DNA of 64,000 bases from Saprospiraceae bacterium (GTDB lineage Bacteria; Bacteroidota; Bacteroidia; Chitinophagales; Saprospiraceae): the NCBI GenBank assembly GCA_020627535.1, contig JAHDGU010000002.1, positions 186,001 through 250,000 on the forward strand, given 5' to 3'. Below, one piece after another: positions 18,885-27,372 of this stretch. The stretch's first letter is position 1. Each line of letters opens with the position of its first letter. A program made the position numbers and the translations under genes. Below the pieces are notes generated by a model that was given only the letters and a program-made list of their open reading frames with translations, was not told where the DNA came from and ran no database searches.

Positions 18885-19448
18885 ATGTCGCACGCCAAAA
18901 ATCCATATCGATCCTCTTCTGTTTTAATCAGTTTAGCCTCGATGGCATCAGTGCCTCTGAGATCCTTCGCTCTAGCTAAATGGATTGTAAGTCTTGTATT
19001 TTGCCTTGTGATGCTTGCTAGCTACGCACAGGGTCCATCAGTTCACCTAGAGGAGGAAATTCAAAGTGCTCCAAGAAGTCTTGACATTTTTCTCACCCAG
19101 ATGCCAACTCAAGAAAATGGTGACAAGCTGATGGGAATCATCGTGGACTCTTTGACGAGAAAGCCCATATTCGCCGCGTCTCTATCTGTTCCTCGTCTTG
19201 CGATCTCTACGAAATCAGACTTTGAAGGGAAGTTTCAATTGTCATCAGGGGATCTGAAAACATCAGACATGATGGAACTGAGCTCCGAGGGGTTCAATAG
19301 CAAGTCTTTGGCGATATCAAATGCCAAGAAAGCTGTGTATAGTCAGGCGCACTCTGCGACAGCATCAGAGGGTGACCATGACGCTGAAGAGAAAAAACTG
19401 AGCTTCGCGCCGCTAAGAGTCATCCGCAAATTGCTCGATACTCTTTAG
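18885..19448 (+). CDS. Exported protein with carboxypeptidase-like regulatory domain
   Basis: 187 residues. A long N-terminus is followed by a hydrophobic export segment (about residues 32-48, ending SYAQG). ATG codons at 18885 and 18942 are both possible. Residues ~85-145 read GIIVDSLTRKPIFAASLSV, then STKSDFEGKFQLS and ELSSEGFNSKSL. This is the beta-sandwich regulatory domain (CarboxypepD_reg-like) common at the start of TonB-linked receptors and on surface proteins. Nothing catalytic follows. Function unknown; possibly a partner for an outer-membrane protein. Confidence 0.6.
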   Translation: MSHAKNPYRSSSVLISLASMASVPLRSFALAKWIVSLVFCLVMLASYAQGPSVHLEEEIQSAPRSLDIFLTQMPTQENGDKLMGIIVDSLTRKPIFAASLSVPRLAISTKSDFEGKFQLSSGDLKTSDMMELSSEGFNSKSLAISNAKKAVYSQAHSATASEGDHDAEEKKLSFAPLRVIRKLLDTL

Positions 19449-19493
19449 TTTCGAGGTAATTTCAATAGCACCAGAGTCTTGTCATAATGCATC

Positions 19494-20084
19494 TTGTATG
19501 TAAAGCTTAATGATTTGCGATCTATTCTGATTCTTATGTCAATTCAGCTTGCTACAAGCTCGTGCTCAAATAAGCGAGAACTGAGATTTGGTGATATTGA
19601 CGATTTTAATGCACATAGAGTTTCTATAATCCAGCCGGATTCCTTTGCGGTATTTGGTGATTTAATTAGACATGTTGATGAATTAAGTTGTTTGGACAGC
19701 ATTCCTTCAATTTATCTTGAGACTAAAAAAGTCAATAAAACCATTGCTCTATCCAGTATCTGTTGGTTTGAGCATGGCTGTATTCTTATCAAACCGAGAA
19801 ACAGACTTTTGATCAGAGATGGTCAAGTTCAGTTAGGACGATCAATTGGCCTTGATTCATTGGATGAGGTCATGAGAGCACACTATTTAAACTATGGTGA
19901 ACTAGAACAATTCAGTGAGGATCCTAGAAAAGCACTGGTCTCAATCCAGTTTAGCGGACATGATTTCGGGAGTTTACAAGAGATAGTCGATAAGATAACA
20001 GATTCGTTTCTCAAATTGAAGCTTGATGTAGACTTGATTCTTACGTTGGAAGATTTAGATGGAAGTTCTGACGAATTGTACTGA
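19494..20084 (+). CDS. Putative lipoprotein of unknown function
   Basis: 196 residues if TTG 19494 is used; TTG 19515 or ATG 19536 are alternatives. The N-terminus RSILILMSIQLATSSCSNKR looks like a lipoprotein signal with a TSSC lipobox. The rest is a mixed alpha/beta domain without motifs I recognise: repeated charged stretches, LLIRDGQVQLGRSIGLDSLD, and an acidic end. The coding sequence is visibly richer in A+T than its neighbours, which may mean acquisition by transfer. No close partner is evident. Confidence 0.5.
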   Translation: MYVKLNDLRSILILMSIQLATSSCSNKRELRFGDIDDFNAHRVSIIQPDSFAVFGDLIRHVDELSCLDSIPSIYLETKKVNKTIALSSICWFEHGCILIKPRNRLLIRDGQVQLGRSIGLDSLDEVMRAHYLNYGELEQFSEDPRKALVSIQFSGHDFGSLQEIVDKITDSFLKLKLDVDLILTLEDLDGSSDELY

Positions 20085-20240
20085 ATGATATGACTTGAGG
20101 GAAAACTACAAGTATCAAGGTATAGGACGACAGTCCTTCTGAGCGACTTTTGACTTGCGACTTTAGAGAACAAAGAACCACTTTCGGTTAACCAATTAGC
20201 GGACCAGCGCCTTGTCGCTCATCGTCCCTCTCCCATCCTA

Positions 20241-20253
20241 GTTACACTGTAAC
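20241..20253. promoter_or_regulatory. Palindrome GTTACA-C-TGTAAC upstream of surface amylase
   Basis: Perfect 6-bp arms around one central base, about 100 bp before the amylase start. The adjoining TAACACT is the reverse complement of AGTGTTA, found inside the inverted repeat before pgmB. Candidate operator. Confidence 0.35.
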
Positions 20254-20315
20254 ACTTAGGTCTTGGCGCTGTCAAATTCTGAGAGAGATCCGCGTGAAAA
20301 GCTGAATTTTGCTAT

Positions 20316-20338
20316 ATTAGTGTCACAATGACACTAAT
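20316..20338 (+). promoter_or_regulatory. Candidate operator: 10-bp inverted repeat before surface amylase
   Basis: ATTAGTGTCA (20316-20325) and TGACACTAAT (20329-20338) are perfect reverse complements separated by CAA. The element ends 15 nt before the ATG. Its position over the expected transcription start suggests repressor binding, or alternatively a 5'-UTR hairpin. Confidence 0.5.
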
Positions 20339-20353
20339 GTCATCATTTTGAGT

Positions 20354-23167
20354 ATGAAACCACACCTCACTTTACCGATCCTCCTTCTACAATTTTTAGT
20401 CATCTCAACTACCTCTGCACAGATCATCACTATAGATCCTGTGTTTCCGACCAGAGGAGATGTGGTCACCATCACCTATGATGCCACCCAAGGTAGTGGC
20501 GGCCTGATCGGTGTAGATCAAGTATACGCCCACACCGGTGTCATCACAGCCAGTGGAGGACCAGGCAACTGGCAGTATGTGCAGGGAAATTGGGGAACTG
20601 ATGACCCCAATGTCAAGATGACCAAAATTGCTGATAATCTGCACCAGATCACGTATCAGATGGAAAGCTACTATGGTGTACCAGAAAGTGAAGAGATTGT
20701 AGAGATGGCATTCGTATTTCGCAATGTCGATGGCTCTCTAGAGGGAAAGACCGCTGATCTCGGGGATATCTTCACCCCTGTATACTCTGAGGATGCAGAG
20801 TTTCTCGCCACCTTTGTCACTCCTCAGGAGTCCAACATCATTCTGACCCAAGATGACTCACTACGTGTAGTGGTTGCCTCCTCCCAAATCGCAGACATGC
20901 AGCTGAGCGTGGACCAAAATGTCGTTAGCAGCATCAGCGGAAAAGAAATCGAATATGTCTACTATCCTGAGTCAACTGGCAATGTCCAGGTAGCCTATCG
21001 CGTGAGCGCTCTTGGTGAGGTACTAGAAGATAGCTTCACTGTAGTCGTCAATCCTCCCATAGAGATCGCCGAGCTACCGGCTGGAGCGCAAGATGGCATC
21101 ACCAGACTTGATGATAGTACAGCGCGTTTTGTGCTATACGCACCAGATAAGTCATTTGTATACTTACTTGGCGAATGGGGAAGCTTTGCAGCTGACGAGA
21201 CAGGTTTCATGCAGCGGACACCAGATGGCAATCGCTGGTGGATAGAAGTCACGGGGCTATCACCTGCAGAAGAATATGCCTACCAGTATCTCGTAGATGG
21301 AGTCATCCGTATCGCTGACCCCTACGCAACACAGGTCTTGGATCCTTTTCATGATCAATTTATTCCGCCTACCACATATCCAGATCTCAAAACTTACCCA
21401 GAGAACGCCTCTGGCATCCTCGGTGTGATGAGTACAGGCATCAATACATTTGACTGGCAAGTCAATGACTTTGAACCTGTGGCGGAAGAAGCGCTGATCA
21501 TCTATGAGTGTCTCGTGAGGGATTTTCTGGATTCACAGAACTACTCTGACCTTGCGGACACCCTAGACTATTTGCAAGGTCTTGGGATCAATGCCATCGA
21601 GCTGATGCCAGTGCAAGAGTTTGAAGGAAATAACAGCTGGGGCTATAATCCATCCTATCACATGGCCCTAGACAAATATTATGGCTCTCCGGAAGCATTC
21701 AAGCACTTTGTAGATGAAGCTCATCGTCGAGGCATCGCTGTGATACTTGATGTAGTGTATAACCATGCATTCTCTCAAAGTCCACTCGCAAGACTCTACT
21801 GGAATGCTGCGCAGTTCAAACCAAGTGCAGACAATCCATGGCTCAATCCCGATGCCAAGCACCCCTTCAATGTAGGCTACGACTTCAATCACGAGAGCGC
21901 CGCCACAAAGCAGTTTGTCAAGCAGACCTTGAGCTACTGGATAGAAGAGTATCGTATCGATGGATTTCGATTTGATCTGAGCAAAGGATTTTCACAGACA
22001 TTCTATGCTGACCCTGGAAGCATGGCCCAGTATGACCAAGGCAGAATCGACATCCTGACGGACTACGCCAATCACATTTGGTCGCTAGACCCAGACAACT
22101 ATGTCATCCTAGAGCACTTTGCTTCCAATGATGAAGAGAAGGAGCTTGCCAGCAGAGGTATGATGCTCTGGGGTAATGCCAATCACGCTTTCAATCAAGC
22201 GACCATGGGCTATATCATCAATGGAGAATCAGACTTCAGCCATATATATCATGATGCCAACAATAGAGACTGGCCAGCACCGAAGATGGTCGGCTATATG
22301 GAAAGCCATGATGAGGAGCGTCTCATGTATCGCAATATCAACTTTGGAAATCGAGAGAATGGACACGATACCAGAGACCCACAAGTTGCTCTCGATCGTA
22401 TCGCCACTGCCTATAGCTTCTTTGTCTCAATTCCTGGTCCGAAGATGCTCTGGCAGTTTGGAGAGCTAGGCTTTGATTATTCCATCAATCGCTGTACCAA
22501 TGGTACCATCAGCGAAAACTGCAGACTATCTGATAAACCCACATTCTGGAGTCGTAGGAACGAAGAGGGGCGACAAGATCTCTATGAGCACTTCGCTGCT
22601 ATGAATCATCTCACGCAGAAGCATGCAGTCTTTGATCAAGGAGAATTTGCGATGCAGGTCTTTGGTAGCAATAAGTCAATGCAGTTTCTCTCCGATACGC
22701 TCAATATTGTCATGGCAGGGAACTTCGATATGAAAGAACTCAATGTTTCTCCTCGATTTTCTCAGACCGGTACGTGGTATGAGCTGATTTCTGGAGACAG
22801 CCTGGAGGTCAACTTTACCTTTGATCAGGTACTACTTCAACCCGGTGAACTCAGGATCTATGCTGATCGTCAGATTGGGAGAGAAGATTTTGCCACAAGT
22901 ACAAGTGAACTATACCAAAAGTCTCAGATCAATGTGTGGCCAAATCCCGCAGAAGATTGCCTACACATCAAGATTCCAACTGCCGAAAGCAAAGCACTTG
23001 AGCTCAGTCTCATTGATCAGACAGGACGCAGTGTCCATCATGCACAGAATGAGTCCCAGGACGGCATTGTCACCATGTACCTACCCGAAAATCTACCATC
23101 TGGTGTATATCTTCTTGGTGTGACAGGAGAAAGAACAAATTGGTCCAGTAAAATCATCGTCAAATAG
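20354..23167 (+). CDS. T9SS-secreted GH13 alpha-amylase family enzyme
   Basis: 937 residues from the ATG (a TTG six bases upstream is unlikely). Signal peptide ends near STTSAQ. N-terminal beta domains (about 24-240) are followed by a CBM48-like domain (FVLYAPDKSFVYLLGEWGSF) and a GH13 barrel. Key residues are visible: VYNHAFSQ, nucleophile in GFRFDLSKG (Asp541), acid/base in VILEHFAS (Glu587) and GYMESHDEERL (Asp653). A C-terminal T9SS type A tail (VWPNPAEDCLHIKIP to SGVYLLGV) sends it to the cell surface. It should cut starch or glycogen outside the cell, supplying the maltose operon 6 kb away. Confidence 0.9.
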   Translation: MKPHLTLPILLLQFLVISTTSAQIITIDPVFPTRGDVVTITYDATQGSGGLIGVDQVYAHTGVITASGGPGNWQYVQGNWGTDDPNVKMTKIADNLHQITYQMESYYGVPESEEIVEMAFVFRNVDGSLEGKTADLGDIFTPVYSEDAEFLATFVTPQESNIILTQDDSLRVVVASSQIADMQLSVDQNVVSSISGKEIEYVYYPESTGNVQVAYRVSALGEVLEDSFTVVVNPPIEIAELPAGAQDGITRLDDSTARFVLYAPDKSFVYLLGEWGSFAADETGFMQRTPDGNRWWIEVTGLSPAEEYAYQYLVDGVIRIADPYATQVLDPFHDQFIPPTTYPDLKTYPENASGILGVMSTGINTFDWQVNDFEPVAEEALIIYECLVRDFLDSQNYSDLADTLDYLQGLGINAIELMPVQEFEGNNSWGYNPSYHMALDKYYGSPEAFKHFVDEAHRRGIAVILDVVYNHAFSQSPLARLYWNAAQFKPSADNPWLNPDAKHPFNVGYDFNHESAATKQFVKQTLSYWIEEYRIDGFRFDLSKGFSQTFYADPGSMAQYDQGRIDILTDYANHIWSLDPDNYVILEHFASNDEEKELASRGMMLWGNANHAFNQATMGYIINGESDFSHIYHDANNRDWPAPKMVGYMESHDEERLMYRNINFGNRENGHDTRDPQVALDRIATAYSFFVSIPGPKMLWQFGELGFDYSINRCTNGTISENCRLSDKPTFWSRRNEEGRQDLYEHFAAMNHLTQKHAVFDQGEFAMQVFGSNKSMQFLSDTLNIVMAGNFDMKELNVSPRFSQTGTWYELISGDSLEVNFTFDQVLLQPGELRIYADRQIGREDFATSTSELYQKSQINVWPNPAEDCLHIKIPTAESKALELSLIDQTGRSVHHAQNESQDGIVTMYLPENLPSGVYLLGVTGERTNWSSKIIVK

Positions 23168-23169
23168 CT

Positions 23170-23592
23170 TTGTCCCCCAGTTTTGCCAGCAGGATATTGG
23201 TATACAGTGTTCTATTATGCTTCATTGCTTATTGGTTTTCACCAAATGAAACGGTAGACATACAGCTTCACGATACTTACTATGTCATTGAGCTTTTTCA
23301 GGCCATGATTCCAATAACAGGAGTATTGGGTCTGTTCGCATTATGCTATTGGACGCTCAGAAATAGAGCACTCCATCCTTGGCTGACAGGCATCCACACC
23401 TTGGGAACCTTAGTGATTGCCTTCCTACTGATCTCGGACATGACTGTGAGTCCAGGATTTTGGTCAGAGCACCGAGGAATCAGGAAACTTCTCCGAAAGA
23501 CAGTTCCCTACTTTTTCGTCTTTGGGCTACTGGCTCAGATTCTCTTTATCGTCAATGGTGTGCTGGCATTGAGAACGAGTGCCAGTCGATAG
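23170..23592 (+). CDS. Small four-helix membrane protein with IQLHDTYYVI motif
   Basis: Up to 140 residues; the first codon here is TTG, directly after the amylase stop, and a TTG further in (before VYSVLLCF) is also possible. Four hydrophobic helices are predicted. The segment ETVDIQLHDTYYVIELF resembles the conserved helix of cytochrome c oxidase subunit I (DI.LHDTYYVV.HFH), but the following His-x-His copper/heme-region residues are absent. I know similar short uncharacterised membrane proteins in Bacteroidota. No function can be assigned. Confidence 0.5.
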   Translation: MSPSFASRILVYSVLLCFIAYWFSPNETVDIQLHDTYYVIELFQAMIPITGVLGLFALCYWTLRNRALHPWLTGIHTLGTLVIAFLLISDMTVSPGFWSEHRGIRKLLRKTVPYFFVFGLLAQILFIVNGVLALRTSASR

Positions 23593-23624
23593 CTCACATA
23601 TTATCGCAAATAATGTAGAGCTTA
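23591..23624. terminator. Possible hairpin terminator between convergent genes
   Basis: AGCTCACATATTAT and AATAATGTAGAGCT form an imperfect inverted repeat between the convergent stops at 23592 and 23632. There is no long T-run, so the call is weak. Confidence 0.3.
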
Positions 23625-23631
23625 TAAAACC

Positions 23632-24381
23632 CTACAGCTCAAACTTGAGTCCACGCTGACGCTGCTCTCGGTACCTCGCCTTGTTGAATCTGAACAGTCG
23701 GGCGGGACGGTGATGCACTTCCTTCTGGTATTCACCGACATCTTCTAGGATATCGAGAGACTTAAGCTTGCGCCGGAAATTGCGCTTGTCAAGTTCGATA
23801 TCAAGCACTACTTCATACAGTGTCTGTAACTGGGCAAGCGTGAATTTATCTGGAAGTAGGTCAAATCCGATCGGAGCCTCTCTTAGGCGTTGACGCAGAC
23901 GCTGCAGCGACTCATCCAAAATCTGATTGTGATCAAATGCAAGTTGACCAACTTCGCTGATGCTCTTCCAGCGCACACGATCCTTGAGATGACTGGAAAT
24001 GGGTATCGAAGATATCTGGACCAGTGAGTAATATGCCGTACTGATCACTCGTCCAAGTGGATGGCGACTGATATCACCAAATGTCTTGACCTGCTCATAG
24101 TAGACATTCTCCAGACCAGCTCGCTCTTTGAAGATGCGCTTGGGTGCATGATCCAGATCTTCATTGGGCTGGATAAGATCTCCAAGCAAAGACCAAAGCC
24201 CATCATAGGGCGTCATGTTGCAAGCGAGCAAGAGGACCTTCAACTCCTCTTCAGCATCATAACCAAAGATGACACAGTCCACAGACATGGCGCACTTGTA
24301 CTCTTCATTGATGCTCGAGAGCGAAATATTGATGTTCTCCGGCCTCTTTGTCGGAGGTATGTTCTTAAAAGATAGAGGCAT
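23632..24381 (-). CDS. Nudix-type transcriptional regulator (NrtR/AraR-like)
   Basis: 249 residues: an N-terminal Nudix-fold domain (about 25-160) and a C-terminal winged helix (about 165-240, FTLAQLQTLYEVVLDIELDK and RNFRRKL, then RPARLFRFN). The Nudix box is degraded: GDLIQPNEDLDHAPKRIFKE keeps Gly and Glu but has Lys-Arg where RE is required and Glu-Arg where EE is required. Hydrolysis is therefore unlikely, and the domain probably senses a small ligand. In Bacteroidota this architecture includes the arabinose regulator AraR and NAD regulator NrtR. No sugar-pathway genes touch it, so the regulon is unknown. Confidence 0.85.
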   Translation of the reverse strand: MPLSFKNIPPTKRPENINISLSSINEEYKCAMSVDCVIFGYDAEEELKVLLLACNMTPYDGLWSLLGDLIQPNEDLDHAPKRIFKERAGLENVYYEQVKTFGDISRHPLGRVISTAYYSLVQISSIPISSHLKDRVRWKSISEVGQLAFDHNQILDESLQRLRQRLREAPIGFDLLPDKFTLAQLQTLYEVVLDIELDKRNFRRKLKSLDILEDVGEYQKEVHHRPARLFRFNKARYREQRQRGLKFEL

Positions 24382-24485
24382 GATGTAGATAGATGATGTA
24401 ACAAAGTTAAAAACGCCTTGAACACCAACAAATTGTAAATAAAAAAATACTGATTTGTAATGTTAACGGACTGAATTCTGGGGTA

Positions 24486-25022
24486 TCAGAACTTGTTTCT
24501 CCACATCATAGATTCCATCGGCTTCGGACTGCGCTCGATGTACTTTGCATTGGCCTTCTTGTTGTAGTAGTTATTGATATCGCCATTGATAGCAAAATAG
24601 ATCAGTTGTCCGATGGGCATACCTGCGTAGACGCGCACAGGATGAACGCATGAGATCTCAAGAGTCCAGTAGTTACAGAAACCTACATCACCTTTACCCG
24701 CTGTAGCGTGGATGTCAATTCCTAGACGACCGACACTTGACTTTCCTTCAAGAAATGGAACACTATTGTGCGTCTCCGTATACTCAAGTGTAGAGCCGAG
24801 ATATAGAGTACCTGGTTGAAGAACGAATCCATCTTCAGGGATCTCCAAGGCCATCACCTCGTTGTGCTTCTTTGCATCTAGCACTTCGTCCTTGTAGACC
24901 GCAAGATGCGACGACAAGTGAACATCATAGCTATTGGTACCCAAGGCTGATGCATCAAATGGCTCAATGACAATCTCACCACTGTGAATCGACTGTAAGA
25001 TCTGTGTATCTGTAAGAATCAT
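24486..25022 (-). CDS. dcd: dCTP deaminase
   Basis: 178 residues from the ATG at 25022; the open frame extends to 25088 but that part precedes the promoter. Typical trimeric dUTPase-fold motifs: GTNSYDVHLSS, VPFLEGKSSVGRLGIDIHAT, AGKGDVGFCNYWTLEI (catalytic Glu in TLEI) and YAGMPIGQLIYF. It converts dCTP to dUTP for thymidylate synthesis. It is transcribed divergently from the phosphopantetheinyl transferase gene. Confidence 0.93.
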   Translation of the reverse strand: MILTDTQILQSIHSGEIVIEPFDASALGTNSYDVHLSSHLAVYKDEVLDAKKHNEVMALEIPEDGFVLQPGTLYLGSTLEYTETHNSVPFLEGKSSVGRLGIDIHATAGKGDVGFCNYWTLEISCVHPVRVYAGMPIGQLIYFAINGDINNYYNKKANAKYIERSPKPMESMMWRNKF

Positions 25023-25029
25023 GAGTTCG

Positions 25030-25059
25030 CAAAGATACTCTAGGCAGCATGTCCCACAA
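25030..25059 (-). promoter_or_regulatory. dcd promoter, nearly leaderless
   Basis: Minus strand TTG (25059-25057), 19 nt, then TATCTTTG (25037-25030): a full Bacteroidota consensus. The expected start of transcription falls almost on the dcd ATG (25022), so the mRNA should have little or no leader. Confidence 0.65.
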
Positions 25060-25111
25060 TCTATTTGGCCGAAAGGCCTCGACATCAAATGACAAATGAG
25101 ATCTTTGAGTC

Positions 25112-25747
25112 ATGTCCTTAATCTATAAACGACGACTATCTCCACAGCATCTGCTCGGTATGTGGAAAATCGATGAGGATGAATCAATCTTATTAGACAA
25201 TCTAGAATTGTCAGAAGAGGAACAGGCCGATCTCAAACCTATCAAGGGGCGAAGAAGGCTAGAGTGGTTGGGAGCCAGAAATCTGCTTGACCAGATCATC
25301 GACCGAGAAAAACGCAAACCCATCTTCAAGGATCAATATGGGAAGCCTCATATTCGAGGCGAGCAGCGCAAGATATCCATCTCTCACTGCTATCCCCTCG
25401 TAGCAGCATCTATTGATGAGCGAGATCACGGTATCGATCTGCAGCGTCAGGTTGCTAAGATCACTCGGATCAGGCATAAGTACTGCAGTGAGACCGAATT
25501 GAGCTACAATCAAGGAAGCATAGACTCCTTGCACGTCATCTGGGGCGCGAAGGAAGCGATGTATAAGGCCTGGGGGCGAAGAGAAATCGACTACCGCAAG
25601 CACTTACTCGTAGAAGATTTTCGTTATGACGGAGAGGCAGGCAGGTTTCAAGCACGCCTACTCAAGGATGAGCATGATTGGAAATTTGACATTCACTACA
25701 GGAGTTTTCAAGACTACTATCTGGTCTATGCGGTACGTACTCATTAG
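25112..25747 (+). CDS. 4'-phosphopantetheinyl transferase superfamily protein
   Basis: 211 residues, the Sfp-like double-domain length. Markers: RRRLEWLGARNLL in the N-terminal half, SISHCYPLVAASI, the Mg2+-binding DHGIDLQ (Asp of the G-I-D motif) and the second motif WGAKEAMYKAWGR with the catalytic Glu-Ala-Lys region. It transfers phosphopantetheine from CoA to a carrier protein (acyl or peptidyl); the partner is not encoded nearby. The last 20 nt overlap the next gene. Confidence 0.88.
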   Translation: MSLIYKRRLSPQHLLGMWKIDEDESILLDNLELSEEEQADLKPIKGRRRLEWLGARNLLDQIIDREKRKPIFKDQYGKPHIRGEQRKISISHCYPLVAASIDERDHGIDLQRQVAKITRIRHKYCSETELSYNQGSIDSLHVIWGAKEAMYKAWGRREIDYRKHLLVEDFRYDGEAGRFQARLLKDEHDWKFDIHYRSFQDYYLVYAVRTH

Positions 25748-26168
25748 CATCGGACTGGTCATATCACTAGCGGCCTGTCGGCCAAATGCTCCAGAGCCTT
25801 CTGCTAGCATAGAGGAAGATCGTCTACCCACTGACTTTGTACAGTTTTACGCCCGATTCCATTCAGATAGCACCTATCAAATGCAGCATGTCATCTTCCC
25901 GTTGCCTGGTAAAGAAGCCGACTCTACGGGTCGTACATACTGGATCGAAGAAGAATGGAAAGTCCACAATCTCAGCAATTTTGATGAGGCTCAGTTTGAG
26001 CATGAATTTGAACTGATGAATGATCGGCTCATCGTCGAGACCCACTATCACAAGCAAGTACCTTATGTCGTGATGCGACATTGGGTAGAACTAGAGGGCG
26101 GCTGGCAGCTGAGCTACTACGGGAGTAAGATGGGGAGCCTAGGAGGCGAAAAATCCGACTCGCTATGA
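25728..26168 (+). CDS. Lipoprotein resembling DUF4348 family
   Basis: 146 residues from the ATG at 25728, which gives a clear lipoprotein signal (MRYVLISIGLVISLAACRP). The open frame extends upstream inside the transferase gene without signal-peptide character. The mature part has FVQFYARFHSDSTYQMQHV, then IFPLPGK, then Trp-rich segments (EEEWKVHNL, MRHWVELEGGWQLSYYGS). This spacing recalls DUF4348 proteins of Bacteroidota. Function unknown. It overlaps the following gene by ATGA. Confidence 0.65.
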   Translation: MRYVLISIGLVISLAACRPNAPEPSASIEEDRLPTDFVQFYARFHSDSTYQMQHVIFPLPGKEADSTGRTYWIEEEWKVHNLSNFDEAQFEHEFELMNDRLIVETHYHKQVPYVVMRHWVELEGGWQLSYYGSKMGSLGGEKSDSL

Positions 26169-26788
26169 AAAAATTTGGCACTACAGCGCTTATCGTGCTA
26201 GGTCTCATGCTCCTTGGAGCAGCAGTGACCTATAGCATCATGAAGCGCGAAAAAGTCGATCTCCAGGAGACGGATGCCGTCATCATCCTGGACAAAATTG
26301 AAAAAGTCTGCAAGCTCGTAACTGTAGAAGGCAACTATAGTGAGAACTACGATGAGAAGAACATCCGCGAACTTACAGTATATCTCCCCTTCCCCAGCAC
26401 CTTCAAGTTTAGCAAAAGCGCCGCAGTACAAGTCAATGGCAAAGTCCTCGTCGGCTATGACATGAAAGACATCGAAGTAGAGATCGACTCGATCAATGGC
26501 ATTGTACGCCTCAAGAATATGCCCGATCCACAGATCATTTCCGTAGATCACGAGATCACCTACAAAGACTTTGACGACAGCTGGTTCAATACCTGGAAAG
26601 CAGAAGACTATACTCAGCTCAGCAAGAATGCAAAAGACGTCATCCGTGACCGCGCTACAGAGGAACGTCTCATGCAGGAAGCCGAAGAGCAAGGCAATCA
26701 GATGATCGAAGTGATCAGATTCCTTGTCGAAAGTGCTGGGATGAGGCTGGAGGTCGAAGAGCGGGAAAAAGCTGGTCTACTGGACTGA
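26165..26788 (+). CDS. DUF4230 family membrane-anchored protein
   Basis: 207 residues. One N-terminal transmembrane helix (about 5-25), then VIILDKIEKVCKLVTVEGNY, the hallmark of DUF4230. A beta-rich domain (VQVNGKVLVGYDMKDIEVEI) and a long charged C-terminal helix follow. The family is found as extracytoplasmic proteins of unknown role. ATGA overlap with the DUF4348-like lipoprotein suggests that the two work at the same envelope site. Confidence 0.8.
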   Translation: MKKFGTTALIVLGLMLLGAAVTYSIMKREKVDLQETDAVIILDKIEKVCKLVTVEGNYSENYDEKNIRELTVYLPFPSTFKFSKSAAVQVNGKVLVGYDMKDIEVEIDSINGIVRLKNMPDPQIISVDHEITYKDFDDSWFNTWKAEDYTQLSKNAKDVIRDRATEERLMQEAEEQGNQMIEVIRFLVESAGMRLEVEEREKAGLLD

Positions 26789-26820
26789 GTGGCAAAAGCC
26801 CCTTCTTGCCAGATAATCTC

Positions 26821-26870
26821 AAGTTTGCTTCTCGTGCACGTCTAGCGGCGAGTTGCCCAGAAAAGAGTGA
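26821..26870. repeat. 50-bp direct repeat, copy A
   Basis: It matches copy B (26952-27001) at 41 of 50 positions without gaps, including an identical 3' end CCAGAAAAGAGTGA. It lies in a 335-bp gene-free stretch (26789-27123) that otherwise shows nothing recognisable. Confidence 0.65.
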
Positions 26871-26951
26871 AAATCAATAGATATCTAGCACTCGGCAGCT
26901 TTTGCGAGACGCGCTCAGCAAACACAATAAAACCCAATTCAAAGTGCTATC

Positions 26952-27001
26952 AAGTGTGTTTCTCGTGCGCGTCTTTCGCCGACCTGTCCAGAAAAGAGTG
27001 A
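26952..27001. repeat. 50-bp direct repeat, copy B
   Basis: Second copy, 131 bp after copy A. The conserved blocks are TTCTCGTGC and CCAGAAAAGAGTGA. The middle part differs (AGCGGCGAGTT against TTCGCCGACCT). Confidence 0.65.
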
Positions 27002-27123
27002 TTAGAATATACTCCCTCTTAAGTAAATGGCCTAGCTCAATACTTAGGTGTCTTGTGTAGAAGTTGATGAACCAACTTGACTCTGTCATTTGAAATCAAG
27101 CTCTCTCTAGCCCAAGTGGGTTA

Positions 27124-27372
27124 TCATCTCTTTCGGAAGAGCTGTTCGATGAGATCTGATTTGTTAATCCTATGATGAAAGGCCACGTCTCTCAATATTG
27201 CTGACAAGGTACCCACTCTTAGGGGATCATGACTAGGAATGGTGATATGATGTTCTTATTCGCCTTTGAAGGTCATCCTCATATGACTTCCAGCTTGACG
27301 ACTCTTCTCATACCCCATGACTTCGAGCCGTTTTGCCAGCTCAAGCCCAGATACATCTCTTGGAAGCTTCAT
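27124..27372 (-). pseudogene. hicA: HicA-type mRNA interferase toxin with in-frame stop codon
   Basis: The frame starts at ATG 27372 (MKLPRDVSGLELAKRLEVMG), runs through the catalytic-His region RQAGSHMRMTFKGE, meets TAA at 27258-27256, then continues in the same frame for 43 codons that read as a normal HicA C-terminus (HHITIPSHDPLRVGTLSAIL, then FHHRINKSDLIEQLF) to TGA at 27126. One base change would restore an 82-residue toxin. The 38-residue product keeps the His but lacks half the dsRNA-binding-like fold, so it is probably inactive. It overlaps hicB by ATGA. Confidence 0.8.

Noticed and set aside
26198-26692. 164-codon minus-strand ORF
   Set aside because: Antisense to the DUF4230 gene; no independent features.
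26874-27089. 71-codon minus-strand ORF over the 50-bp repeats
   Set aside because: Differences between the repeat copies change amino acids and are not synonymous, so coding selection is not supported.
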